64,000 nucleotides of DNA from Pseudomonas sp. ok272 (GTDB taxonomy: Bacteria; Pseudomonadota; Gammaproteobacteria; Pseudomonadales; Pseudomonadaceae): positions 386,508 to 450,507 of the forward strand of contig NZ_FOCB01000003.1 in the NCBI RefSeq assembly GCF_900109995.1, read 5' to 3'. Made by a program: the position numbers and the translations under genes. Below the pieces are notes generated by a model, which saw only the letters and a list, made by a program, of their open reading frames with translations, did not search any database and had not been told where the DNA came from. Every line of letters begins with the position of its first letter. Positions within the stretch are counted from its first letter, which is position 1. Positions 10,847-18,805 of the stretch are shown here, in pieces.

Positions 10847-11278
10847 ATGAGCATCAAGAAGAAGGCATCGGCACATTGGGAAGGTGACCTGAAAACCGGC
10901 ATCGGTTCGATTTCCACTGAAACCGGGGTGCTCAGGGACGCACCCTACGGCTTCAAGGCGCGTTTCGAGGGTGGCAAGGGCACCAACCCGGAAGAGTTGA
11001 TCGGTGCGGCCCATGCGGGGTGTTTCTCCATGGCCTTGTCGCTGATTCTCGGGGAAGCCGGGCTCAAGGCCGACAGCATCGATACCCAGGCCGAGGTAAC
11101 GCTGGATCAAGTCGATGGCGGTTTTGCGATCACCGCGGTGCACTTGATCCTCAAGGCCAAGATCCCCGGCGCCAACCAGCAGCAGTTCGACGCCCTCAGT
11201 AACCAGGCCAAGCAAGGTTGCCCGGTGTCCAAGGTGTTGAACGCTAAAATCAGCCTGGATGCGACGCTCGTGGGGTGA
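10847..11278 (+). CDS. osmC: OsmC-type organic hydroperoxide peroxidase
   Basis: 143 residues. It reduces organic hydroperoxides with two redox cysteines: Cys59 (AAHAGCFSMALS, peroxidatic) and Cys125 (QGCPVSKVLNA, resolving). The SISTETGVLRDAPYGFKARFEGGKGTNPEELIGAAHA start separates OsmC from the Ohr subgroup. The ribosome site GAGGAGG is strong. It is probably a stationary-phase or osmotic stress gene, as in enterics. Confidence 0.94.
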   Translation: MSIKKKASAHWEGDLKTGIGSISTETGVLRDAPYGFKARFEGGKGTNPEELIGAAHAGCFSMALSLILGEAGLKADSIDTQAEVTLDQVDGGFAITAVHLILKAKIPGANQQQFDALSNQAKQGCPVSKVLNAKISLDATLVG

Positions 11279-11378
11279 TCGCGCTACAAAGCGCAGCTCC
11301 CCGGGCAAAATTGTGGTCGAATCAGTGACCGCAGCTGTAGCGTATGTCCGTACGCGCTGCCTCAAGGGAGCTTCAACC

Positions 11379-11612
11379 ATGAAACGTCTTGTTTTGGCGG
11401 CTATCTGCAGTGCCCTGGCCACCTCGGTCCTGGCTGCCCCCAAACCCTGTGAAGAACTCAAGGCCGAGATCGAAGCGAAGATCCAGGCCAATAACGTGTC
11501 GTCCTACACGCTGGAGATTGTCAGCAATGAGGACGTGCACGACCAGAATATGGTGGTTGGCAGTTGCGATTTCGGCACCAAGAAAATCATCTACCAGAAG
11601 AACGACAGCTGA
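11379..11612 (+). CDS. DUF1161 periplasmic protein (copy 2)
   Basis: 77 residues from MKRLVLAAICSALATSVLAAP (signal peptide). The mature part is a DUF1161 domain (CEELKAEIEAKIQANNVSSYTLEIVSNE...VGSCDFGTKKIIYQKND) with the same two cysteines as the copy at 9340. AAGGGAG provides the ribosome site. An upstream in-frame extension to 11259 has no ribosome site and would hide the signal peptide, so it is rejected. The two copies flank the LLM and osmC genes. Confidence 0.87.
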   Translation: MKRLVLAAICSALATSVLAAPKPCEELKAEIEAKIQANNVSSYTLEIVSNEDVHDQNMVVGSCDFGTKKIIYQKNDS

Positions 11613-11618
11613 TCGGCC

Positions 11619-12038
11619 CTACGGCACGCAGTTGACCTGGCGTTCTTCGGCGACGACCTCGCGCTTGGCGTTGTACAGCCGGGCGCTGGGGGTGAAGGCC
11701 AGCGAGCGGGCTTCGAGCCGGTAGCGCTGGCCCGCTTCGAAGTGCGCAAAAGGAATGGTCATGTAGCACAGCCGCTCCTGCGGGTCGGTGTTCATGCCCA
11801 TGCCCCCGCCGAACACCTCGAAGTCAAAGCGCACCATCAGCTCATGACTGCCCGGCGGGACCTGGAAGAACCGTCCGTCGCGTTGCGGTTGGTTGTCCAG
11901 ACGCTCGGCCATCAGCACTTTGCCGCCCGGCGAGGGCATGGCGAAATCGACCCAGGCCATCTGTGGATTGACCTCAGGCAAGGGACTGGCACACGCGGCC
12001 AGTGAACTGATGGGCAGCAACAGCAAATACGTGCGCAT
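11619..12038 (-). CDS. Lipoprotein of unknown function (tandem copy A)
   Basis: 139 residues from MRTYLLLLPISSLAACASP, with a lipobox (LAAC) at the signal peptide end. The mature part shares a clear pattern with the neighbour at 12079: QxAWxDxA, then RxFQVxPGSHELxVRxxFxV, a C-x-x-x-I/V-x-F-x-x-F-x-A-G-Q-R-Y-x-L segment, and a final Cys. The two are therefore tandem paralogues, separated by 40 bp. Two conserved cysteines suggest a disulfide. I do not recognise a named function; the PGSHELTVRY phrase resembles PEGA-like beta-sandwich repeats (inference). Confidence 0.75.
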   Translation of the reverse strand: MRTYLLLLPISSLAACASPLPEVNPQMAWVDFAMPSPGGKVLMAERLDNQPQRDGRFFQVPPGSHELMVRFDFEVFGGGMGMNTDPQERLCYMTIPFAHFEAGQRYRLEARSLAFTPSARLYNAKREVVAEERQVNCVP

Positions 12039-12078
12039 GATGAATTTCCAAAGGGGCATACATCAAGCATAGCGTCGA

Positions 12079-12495
12079 TCACGTGCGCTGGCAGCCTGCC
12101 GGCTTGGCCTGGCCGACGACTTTTCGCTGCTCGTCATACAGTTTTGCCCACGGCCGAAAGCCGATGTTTCCCGCGTGCAACTGATAACGCTGGCCGGCAT
12201 TGAAGTCGCTGAATTTTACGTTCAACTGACAATCGCGCCACAGTGGTTCTGCGTTCGGGCCGATGTCGGTGGGCTGTACGGCGAATTGGTAGCGCACCGT
12301 CAGCTCATGGCTGCCCGGCTCGACTTGAAAGTAGCGCTTGTCGCTGGTGGCCTTGTCATCGACCTCCAGTGCTTGCAGCGCGGTGTCCTGGGGATGAGGG
12401 GCAAGGTCGATCCAGGCTTGGCGTGGGTCGGGTTGCGGCAGTCCAGCGCAGCCGCCCAGTATGAGCAGGCCGCCAGTCAGTAGTAACACGCGCAT
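12079..12495 (-). CDS. Lipoprotein of unknown function (tandem copy B)
   Basis: 138 residues from MRVLLLTGGLLILGGCAGLPQ (lipobox LGGC). It is paralogous to the preceding entry: QAWIDLAPH, RYFQVEPGSHELTVRYQFAV, CQLNVKFSDFNAGQRYQLHA, LYDEQRKVVGQAKPAGC. It is divergent from the lipoprotein peptidase at 12554, with 58 bp shared promoter space. Both paralogues are co-directional and probably one operon. A longer in-frame extension upstream overlaps the divergent gene and is not credible. Confidence 0.76.
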   Translation of the reverse strand: MRVLLLTGGLLILGGCAGLPQPDPRQAWIDLAPHPQDTALQALEVDDKATSDKRYFQVEPGSHELTVRYQFAVQPTDIGPNAEPLWRDCQLNVKFSDFNAGQRYQLHAGNIGFRPWAKLYDEQRKVVGQAKPAGCQRT

Positions 12496-12553
12496 AGCGA
12501 AGCTCCAGTCAGCGAGATAGTCTTGCGAGCAGACTCCCCAAGGATGTGTTGAT

Positions 12554-13639
12554 GTGATCAGGCTGCTTCCAAGCCATCGGTTACTTGATCGCGTTTTACG
12601 CGTTTTGTTTCCGATGACCGTGCTTTTGCTGCTCAACGGTTGTACCAGCGTCCGTTACTACAGCCAGTTGGCCGAGGGTCAGTTGCAGTTGCTGCGCTCG
12701 CGCACCCCAGTGAGCGAGGCGATTGCCGATCCGGGCCGCGATGCCACGTTGCGTGCCCATCTGGCCCAGTCGCAAAAGGCCCGGGATTTCGCCAGCCAGC
12801 ACCTGCACCTGCCGGACAACCGGAGTTATCGGGTGTACGCCGACATTGGCCGTCCCTACGTGGTGTGGAATGTGTTCGCCACCGAGGAATTTTCCCTTAC
12901 GGCGCAGACCCATTGCTTCCCGATTGCCGGGTGCGTGGCCTACCGCGGTTACTACAGCCTGGGGGCCGCGCGGGGGGCGGCGGCTTTGCAGCGCCTGCAG
13001 GGCATGGATGTGTCGGTCAGCGGTGTCGAGGCCTACTCAACCCTGGGCTGGTTTGATGATCCGATCATGAGTTCGATGCTGGGCTGGGGCGATGAACGCC
13101 TGGCGACGCTGATCTTTCACGAGTTGGCGCACCAACGGATGTATGTGAAGGACGACACCGAGTTCAACGAGTCCTACGCGACCTTTGTTGAGCGAGAAGG
13201 TACGCGGCAGTGGCGCGCCTATCGTGGCTTGCCCCCGGTGAGCGAGGCTCAGGAACACCAGCGTGAACGGTTCACCCAACTGGTGCTGGACACCCGCACA
13301 CGCCTGGAAACACTCTACGCCCAACCGCTGCCGGCCGAACCGATGCGTTCGCTCAAGGCCGCCGAATTCGAACGGCTACGCCGCGACTACCGAGCCCTGC
13401 GCGATAGCCAGTGGCCGGGTGACAAGCGGTATGACGCCTGGATCAACGCGCCGATGAACAACGCCAAGCTGCTGCCATTCGGGCTGTACGACCAATGGGT
13501 GCCAGCCTTTGCCGAAGTGTTCCGACAGGCGGGTGGCGATTGGTCGAGGTTTTTTGCGGCGGTGGAGACGCTGGGGGCGTTGCCGGTTGAACAGCGCAAG
13601 GCGGCGTTGAAAGCGTTGGCGGCGTCAGGAACGGCGTAG
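12554..13639 (+). CDS. Lipoprotein zinc aminopeptidase-like protein (COG4324 type)
   Basis: 361 residues with a GTG start at 12554, chosen for its AAGGA site. The signal region is long, with a lipobox ending at Cys30 (LLLLNGC). The HELAHQ motif at 189-194 is a gluzincin-type zinc site, with FNESYATFVEREG (about 204-216) supplying the third ligand. This matches the putative aminopeptidase family COG4324 (DUF2265). It probably acts in the periplasm. Substrate is unknown, and the two divergent lipoproteins are candidates for functional partners by position only. Confidence 0.84.
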   Translation: MIRLLPSHRLLDRVLRVLFPMTVLLLLNGCTSVRYYSQLAEGQLQLLRSRTPVSEAIADPGRDATLRAHLAQSQKARDFASQHLHLPDNRSYRVYADIGRPYVVWNVFATEEFSLTAQTHCFPIAGCVAYRGYYSLGAARGAAALQRLQGMDVSVSGVEAYSTLGWFDDPIMSSMLGWGDERLATLIFHELAHQRMYVKDDTEFNESYATFVEREGTRQWRAYRGLPPVSEAQEHQRERFTQLVLDTRTRLETLYAQPLPAEPMRSLKAAEFERLRRDYRALRDSQWPGDKRYDAWINAPMNNAKLLPFGLYDQWVPAFAEVFRQAGGDWSRFFAAVETLGALPVEQRKAALKALAASGTA

Positions 13640-13643
13640 GCCC

Positions 13644-13707
13644 TTCGCGAGCAGGCTCGCTCCCACAGGGTTAGCGCAATCCTTGTGGGAGCGAGCCTGC
13701 TCGCGAA
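13644..13707. repeat. REP doublet, tail-to-tail type, 64 bp
   Basis: Copies 13644-13666 (TTCGCG start, CCCAC end) and 13685-13707 (GTGGG start, CGCGAA end) point away from each other around an 18-nt spacer. The topology is opposite to the 88-bp REPINs. It lies between the convergent peptidase and HAD genes. Confidence 0.88.
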
Positions 13708-13717
13708 AGCGCTCCGA

Positions 13718-14368
13718 CTAACCGCGCAAAAACGCCTGGTGCAATGCGTCCAGCGTTTCGAAGTAGTAGGCCGGTTGCTCAGCGCTCAATTCTTCAACGC
13801 TGCCAAAGCCATAGCCCACCGCCGCCGCGTCCAGGCCGTTGCGCTGGGCGCCGATCAGGTCGTGCTTGCGGTCGCCGATCATCAGGGTGCTGCTGGGGTC
13901 CAGCCCTTCTGCGGCCATCAGGTGGGCGATCAATTCGACTTTATCGGTGCGGGTGCCGTCCAGTTCGCTGCCGTAGATCACCTTGAAGTACGGGTCGAAG
14001 TCGAAGTGCCGGGCGATCTCCCGGGCGTAGATCCACGGCTTGGAGGTGGCGATGTACAGGTGCCGACCCTGGTCACGCAGGGTATCCAGCAACGGTTTGA
14101 CGCCGTCGAACACCCGGTTTTCATAGAGCCCGGTGACCTTGAAGCGCTCACGGTAGAAGTTCACCGCTTCCCAGGCCTTGGCCTCGTCGAAGGAGTAGAA
14201 CTGCATGAAGGCTTGCAGCAACGGCGGGCCAATGAAGTGTTCGAGCTTGCCCAGGTCCGGCTCGTCGATTCCCAGCTTGGCCAAGGCAAACTGGATCGAG
14301 CGGGTGATGCCCTCGCGCGGGTCGGTCAGGGTGCCATCGAGGTCGAACAATACAGTTTGATAGTGCAT
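13718..14368 (-). CDS. HAD-superfamily hydrolase, phosphoglycolate phosphatase-like
   Basis: 216 residues. HAD motif I is DLDGTLTD (nucleophile Asp9), motif II is IATSKP, and motif IV is LMIGDRKHDLIGAQRNG. An alpha-helical cap lies between residues 15 and 85. It resembles Gph/PGP proteins, but in Pseudomonas the housekeeping gph is elsewhere, so the substrate is uncertain. It lies 19 bp downstream of the gamma-carbonic anhydrase gene in the same direction. Confidence 0.88.
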   Translation of the reverse strand: MHYQTVLFDLDGTLTDPREGITRSIQFALAKLGIDEPDLGKLEHFIGPPLLQAFMQFYSFDEAKAWEAVNFYRERFKVTGLYENRVFDGVKPLLDTLRDQGRHLYIATSKPWIYAREIARHFDFDPYFKVIYGSELDGTRTDKVELIAHLMAAEGLDPSSTLMIGDRKHDLIGAQRNGLDAAAVGYGFGSVEELSAEQPAYYFETLDALHQAFLRG

Positions 14369-14387
14369 GAAAATTCCCAGGTCAGAG

Positions 14388-14933
14388 TCAGAACGTGTCG
14401 TAGCCTTCGGCCAGGTGCAGGTCTTTGAGCTTTACGTAGTTGGCCGCGCTGTAGGTGAAAAAGGCGCGTTCCTTGTCGGTCAATGGGCGCGCTTGCTTCA
14501 CCGGGCTGCCGACATACAGGAAGCCGCTCTCCAGGTGCTTGCCCGGCGGTACCAGGCTGCCGGCGCCGATGATCACGTCGTCGGCAACCACCGCGCCGTC
14601 CATGACGATGCTGCCCATGCCGATCAGGACTCGGCTGCCCACGGTGCAGCCATGCAGCATGACTTTGTGGGCGATGGTCACGTCGTCGCCGATCAGCAAG
14701 GGGAAGCCGTCGGGGTTGAACGGTCCGGCGTGGGTGATGTGCAGCACGCAGCCATCCTGCACGCTGGTGCGCTGACCAATGCGGATACGGTGCATGTCGC
14801 CACGGATCACGGTCAGGGGCCAGACCGAGCTGTCGGCGCCTATTTCAACGTCGCCGATCACCACCGCCGAGCCGTCGACAAAGGCGCCACTGCCAAGCGT
14901 GGGAGTGTGGTTCTGGTACTTGCGAAGGGACAC
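14388..14933 (-). CDS. Gamma-carbonic anhydrase family protein
   Basis: 181 residues from a GTG start (VSLRKYQNHTPTLG), preceded by a GAGAGAG ribosome site; the in-frame ATG at 15020 would overlap the divergent prlC. A left-handed beta-helix of hexapeptide repeats carries zinc-ligand histidines at 68 (HITHAG), 89 and 94 (IAHKVMLHGC), with the Cam-like spacing. Family members (YrdA/CaiE/PaaY) include active and inactive carbonic anhydrases, so activity is not certain. Divergent from prlC. Confidence 0.9.
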   Translation of the reverse strand: MSLRKYQNHTPTLGSGAFVDGSAVVIGDVEIGADSSVWPLTVIRGDMHRIRIGQRTSVQDGCVLHITHAGPFNPDGFPLLIGDDVTIAHKVMLHGCTVGSRVLIGMGSIVMDGAVVADDVIIGAGSLVPPGKHLESGFLYVGSPVKQARPLTDKERAFFTYSAANYVKLKDLHLAEGYDTF

Positions 14934-15022
14934 GATAGGCTCTCTCTCTGTTGCTGATAGCTGCGGTGAGCGTCGATTGTAATTAAGATGGCCGCATGTT
15001 TCTTCCAGCCAAGGTGCCAACC

Positions 15023-17074
15023 GTGAGCGTGAACAACCCTCTTTTGCAGTCCTACGACCTGCCGCCGTTCTCGGCCATCCGCGCCGAACACGTGCAACCG
15101 GCCATTGAACAGATCCTCGCGGACAACCGCGCCGCCATTGCCCAGATCCTCAAGACCCAGGGCCAACAGCCCACCTGGGCTGGCCTGGTGCTGGCAATGG
15201 ACGAACTCAACGATCGCCTGGGCGCCGCCTGGAGTCCGGTCAGCCACCTCAACGCCGTGTGCAACAGCGCCGAACTGCGCGAGGCGTATGAGTCCTGCCT
15301 GCCGGCCCTGAGCGCCTACGCCACCGAAATGGGCCAGAACCGTGAACTGTTCCAGGCCTTCGAAGCCCTGGCCAACAGCCCCGAGGCTGCCGGTTTCGAC
15401 GTCGCACAGAAAACCATCCTCGAACACGCGCTGCGCGACTTCCGCCTGTCGGGTATCGACCTGCCCGAGGCTGAGCAACAGCGTTATGCGCAGGTGCAGA
15501 GCAAGTTGTCCGAGCTGGGCAGCCGCTTCTCCAACCAATTGCTCGACGCCACGCAGGCCTGGACCAAGCACGTCACCGACGACTCGGCCCTCGCCGGCCT
15601 GACCGATTCGGCCAAGGCCCAGATGGCCGCCGCCGCCCAAGCCAAGGGCCTGAACGGTTGGTTGATCAGCCTGGAGTTCCCCAGCTACTACGCGGTGATG
15701 ACCTACGCCCACGACCGTGCGTTGCGCGAAGAAGTGTACGCCGCCTACTGCACCCGTGCGTCGGACCAGGGGCCGAATGCCGGTCAAAACGATAACGGCC
15801 CGGTGATGGAAGAGATCCTCGACCTGCGCCAGGAGCTGGCCAAGCTGTTGGGTTTCGCCAGCTTCTCCGAATTGAGCCTGGCGACCAAGATGGCCGAATC
15901 CAGCGATCAGGTGCTGGGTTTCCTACGGGACCTGGCCAAGCGCAGCAAGCCTTTCGCCGCCAAGGACCTGCAGCAACTCAAGGCCTATGCCGCCGAACAG
16001 GGTTGCCCGGACCTGCAAAGCTGGGACAGCGGCTTCTACGGTGAAAAACTCCGTGAACAGCGCTACAGCGTCGCCCAGGAAACCCTGCGCGCCTACTTCC
16101 CCATCGATAAAGTCCTCGGTGGCCTGTTCGCCATCGTCCAGCGCCTGTACGGCATCGAGATCGCCGAGCAGACCGGTTTCGACACCTGGCACCCGGACGT
16201 TCGCCTGTTCGAGATCAAGGAAAACGGCCAGCACGTCGGCCGCTTCTTCTTCGACCTGTATGCCCGCGCCAACAAGCGTGGCGGGGCCTGGATGGACGGC
16301 GCCCGCGACCGCCGCCGCACCGTCGATGGCGTGCTGCAAAACCCGGTGGCCAACCTGGTGTGCAACTTCACCCCGGCCGACAGCGGCAAGCCGGCGCTGC
16401 TGACCCACGACGAAGTGACCACCCTGTTCCACGAGTTCGGCCATGGCCTGCATCACCTGCTGACCCGCGTCGAGCACGCCGGGGTGTCCGGGATCAATGG
16501 CGTGGCCTGGGACGCGGTCGAGCTGCCGAGCCAGTTCATGGAGAACTGGTGCTGGGAACCCGAAGGCCTGGCGCTGATCTCGGGTCACTACGAGAGCGGC
16601 GAACCACTGCCCCAGGACCTGCTGGAGAAAATGCTCGCGGCGAAAAACTTCCAGTCCGGCCTGATGATGGTGCGCCAGCTGGAGTTCTCGCTGTTCGACT
16701 TCGAACTGCACGCCACCCATGGTGACGGTCGCAGTGTGTTGCACGTACTCGAAGGCGTGCGCGACGAGGTGTCGGTGATGCGTCCGCCGGCCTACAACCG
16801 CTTCCCCAACAGCTTCGCACACATTTTCGCGGGCGGTTACGCGGCGGGGTACTACAGCTACAAATGGGCTGAAGTGCTGTCGGCGGATGCGTTCTCCCGG
16901 TTCGAGGAAGAAGGTGTGCTCAATGCCGCCACCGGTCGCGCGTTCCGCGAGGCGATCCTGGCACGCGGCGGTTCCCAGGAGCCGATGGTGCTGTTCGTCG
17001 ATTTCCGCGGACGTGCGCCGTCGATTGACGCACTCTTGCGTCACAGCGGCCTGAACGAGGGCGCGGCAGCATGA
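15023..17074 (+). CDS. prlC: Oligopeptidase A
   Basis: A cytoplasmic M3 zinc metallopeptidase that degrades peptides of about 8-18 residues, including cleaved signal peptides. It has 683 residues from the GTG start VSVNNPLLQSYDLPPFS, which has an AAGGTG ribosome site; an ATG at 14996 would add nine residues. HEFGHGLHHLL at 470-480 holds the zinc site. FMENWCWEP and GYYSYKWAEVLSADAF are M3 hallmarks. The stop overlaps the next start (ATGA), so yheV is translationally coupled. Confidence 0.96.
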   Translation: MSVNNPLLQSYDLPPFSAIRAEHVQPAIEQILADNRAAIAQILKTQGQQPTWAGLVLAMDELNDRLGAAWSPVSHLNAVCNSAELREAYESCLPALSAYATEMGQNRELFQAFEALANSPEAAGFDVAQKTILEHALRDFRLSGIDLPEAEQQRYAQVQSKLSELGSRFSNQLLDATQAWTKHVTDDSALAGLTDSAKAQMAAAAQAKGLNGWLISLEFPSYYAVMTYAHDRALREEVYAAYCTRASDQGPNAGQNDNGPVMEEILDLRQELAKLLGFASFSELSLATKMAESSDQVLGFLRDLAKRSKPFAAKDLQQLKAYAAEQGCPDLQSWDSGFYGEKLREQRYSVAQETLRAYFPIDKVLGGLFAIVQRLYGIEIAEQTGFDTWHPDVRLFEIKENGQHVGRFFFDLYARANKRGGAWMDGARDRRRTVDGVLQNPVANLVCNFTPADSGKPALLTHDEVTTLFHEFGHGLHHLLTRVEHAGVSGINGVAWDAVELPSQFMENWCWEPEGLALISGHYESGEPLPQDLLEKMLAAKNFQSGLMMVRQLEFSLFDFELHATHGDGRSVLHVLEGVRDEVSVMRPPAYNRFPNSFAHIFAGGYAAGYYSYKWAEVLSADAFSRFEEEGVLNAATGRAFREAILARGGSQEPMVLFVDFRGRAPSIDALLRHSGLNEGAAA

Positions 17075-17349
17075 GTGAGGGGCCTGTGATTACCAAACGA
17101 CGCTTTATCGCCGGGGCGGTCTGCCCGGCGTGCAGCGAGCCGGACAAATTGATGATGTGGAGCGAGGACGATGTGCCGCACCGCGTATGCGTGGCCTGCG
17201 GTTATGCGGACACGCTCAACGAACAGGGTCTGTCAGTGCCCAAGGAGTTGGGGACGCGGGTCAACGCCAGCGCGGTGAAGGTGGCGGACGCCAAGGTCCA
17301 GACCGTGCAGTTCTTTGTGAACCCGAAGCTGAAAAAGAACACGGACTGA
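17071..17349 (+). CDS. yheV: YheV family putative zinc-ribbon protein
   Basis: 92 residues, overlapping prlC by 4 bp. Two CxxC knuckles (CPAC and CVAC, residues about 18-21 and 40-43) make a small zinc ribbon. The tail KVQTVQFFVNP is typical of YheV. The pairing with prlC is conserved in gamma-proteobacteria. Function is unknown. Confidence 0.9.
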   Translation: MSEGPVITKRRFIAGAVCPACSEPDKLMMWSEDDVPHRVCVACGYADTLNEQGLSVPKELGTRVNASAVKVADAKVQTVQFFVNPKLKKNTD

Positions 17350-17364
17350 CGCCGTGATGCACGA

Positions 17365-17385
17365 CCGGCTCCGTCAAGGAGCCGG
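17365..17385. terminator. Possible bidirectional terminator between convergent genes
   Basis: CCGGCTCC / GGAGCCGG stem with a 5-nt loop (GTCAA). It overlaps the last codons of the phosphatase gene. The downstream T-run is poor, so termination efficiency is doubtful. Confidence 0.4.
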
Positions 17386-18030
17386 CTTGCCTTCACTCAC
17401 CGTCTTCAACCAGCTTTTCATCGAGCAGGTGGCGAACACGCTGGTGCTGCACTCGCCATTGACCAGTGCCGTGTGCAGTTTGTCGACATCGGCGCGCATC
17501 ATGTAGCGAATGCTGTCCTTGAAGTGGGCACTGTCGTCGAAGCCACCTTCGGTCATTTCGCGCAACGCATCCTCTTTACTCCAACCTTGCACCACCACCC
17601 GGTACATCGCGGCCATCAGGCCGGTGCGGTCCGAGCCACGCTTGCAATGCATCAGCACCGGGCCTTTGCTCTGGCCGGTCTCGATGGCCCGCAAGGCACT
17701 CAGGACTTGGCTGTCATCCACGTGGTTGGTTTTGTAGGGCAGTTGCACCTGGGTGATACCTGGCGACGACAGCCAACTCGCGTCGGACTCGGGCAGGAAC
17801 GTGATCACCGTGCGCACCTTGAGTGTCTCCAGCAGGGCGAGTGCGCCTTGATCCAGAGTGCCGCCGCGGTAGAGGGTCGGTGACATCTGGAACAGCGTGT
17901 ACGGGGTTTCCAGGGGTTGTGCCCACTCACTGGGGCGAATGGTCGGGAGGGGGTCGGCCTGAACCGGGCCGAGCGCAAACAACGCCATGAACGACAGACA
18001 CAGTATCGGGATGAGGCGAGGTTTCGACAT
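17374..18030 (-). CDS. Periplasmic protein-tyrosine/dual-specificity phosphatase-like protein
   Basis: 218 residues with a signal peptide (MSKPRLIPILCLSFMALFALGPVQA, cut before DPLPT). The catalytic P-loop HCKRGSDRTG has Cys129 and Arg135 (CX5R). A YRGGTLDQGALALLETLKVRTVITFLPE segment is typical of cysteine-based phosphatases with a possible general acid in the preceding loop. Export makes a phosphoprotein substrate less likely than a phosphorylated metabolite such as an inositol phosphate, but this is inference. There is no convincing ribosome site. Convergent with yheV. Confidence 0.83.
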   Translation of the reverse strand: MSKPRLIPILCLSFMALFALGPVQADPLPTIRPSEWAQPLETPYTLFQMSPTLYRGGTLDQGALALLETLKVRTVITFLPESDASWLSSPGITQVQLPYKTNHVDDSQVLSALRAIETGQSKGPVLMHCKRGSDRTGLMAAMYRVVVQGWSKEDALREMTEGGFDDSAHFKDSIRYMMRADVDKLHTALVNGECSTSVFATCSMKSWLKTVSEGKPAP

Positions 18031-18159
18031 TGGGCGGAGGGCCGTTGTTGAAGGCGGGAATGACCGGGCTCAAGCCTGCCGCCCCAGCAGTCAAAGCTCT
18101 GTGAGGTGTGTGTCAAAGAAACGTGAAGCTATTTTTCGGTGCTTGATCGTCGCCAGGGT

Positions 18160-18705
18160 CTACAGCTTGAGCTTGATAAAGGCGCCAATGAGCTTTTCCA
18201 GCAGTACCCCGTAGTCAAACTGCGCCCCGGTGAGAGGGTTGCGGCGAATACCGCGAAACGCTGCGCCAGCATTCGGGGATCGGGTCTCGAACACATCGAC
18301 GCTGTACCACTGTTGATCGTCATCGAACTCCAGGGCTTCTACGTTGACCCGGCGTTCAGGTGGATCCGCGGGGAGCTGATAGAGATACCCGGCCTGCTCG
18401 GAATCAATGATGGATTGCTGGAAGTAGGCCAGGGCGAGATCCGTTATCAGGGCGATGTCCCGCTCGTCGATGTCGTTGCCGGGCGTCACATTGATAGCGG
18501 ACCAGGGATCATAGTCGAGGCGGACCGGGTCGCCGTTATTGTCCACCTGGAGGATCAGGCTTGGGGCATGGCTAAACGCGTGAGTGGACAGTTGCGCTGC
18601 ACGGGTGGACGGATCTGTAATCCTTATTAGTTTGATGATTATGTGGACGTGTTCCGGTGTATCTACGCGTTGTAGAAAGACGCCGTTGCTGATGAATATC
18701 GACAT
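18160..18705 (-). CDS. Unknown protein with degenerate EF-hand-like loop (gene B of pair)
   Basis: 181 residues, not recognised. The start has a good AGGA ribosome site. Its N-terminus MSIFISNGVFLQ matches MSFFNQRGIFLQ of the upstream gene at 18806. Residues 72-83 (NVTPGNDIDERD) followed by IALITDLALAY align with the acidic loop and helix of that gene but have lost ligands at positions 1, 3 and 5. There is no signal peptide or membrane segment. A C-terminal extension of about 85 residues is unique to this copy. The pair looks like an accessory insertion, with lower GC than its neighbours. Confidence 0.65.
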   Translation of the reverse strand: MSIFISNGVFLQRVDTPEHVHIIIKLIRITDPSTRAAQLSTHAFSHAPSLILQVDNNGDPVRLDYDPWSAINVTPGNDIDERDIALITDLALAYFQQSIIDSEQAGYLYQLPADPPERRVNVEALEFDDDQQWYSVDVFETRSPNAGAAFRGIRRNPLTGAQFDYGVLLEKLIGAFIKLKL

Positions 18706-18805
18706 GTTTAATCCTGGTAGTTATTACCGGATACATGAGCGAGTGCTGTGTGTACCCGGTAATGGCGCCTTGAACGGTCAAGCCTTGTGGGGCTTGGGTT
18801 CGAGG

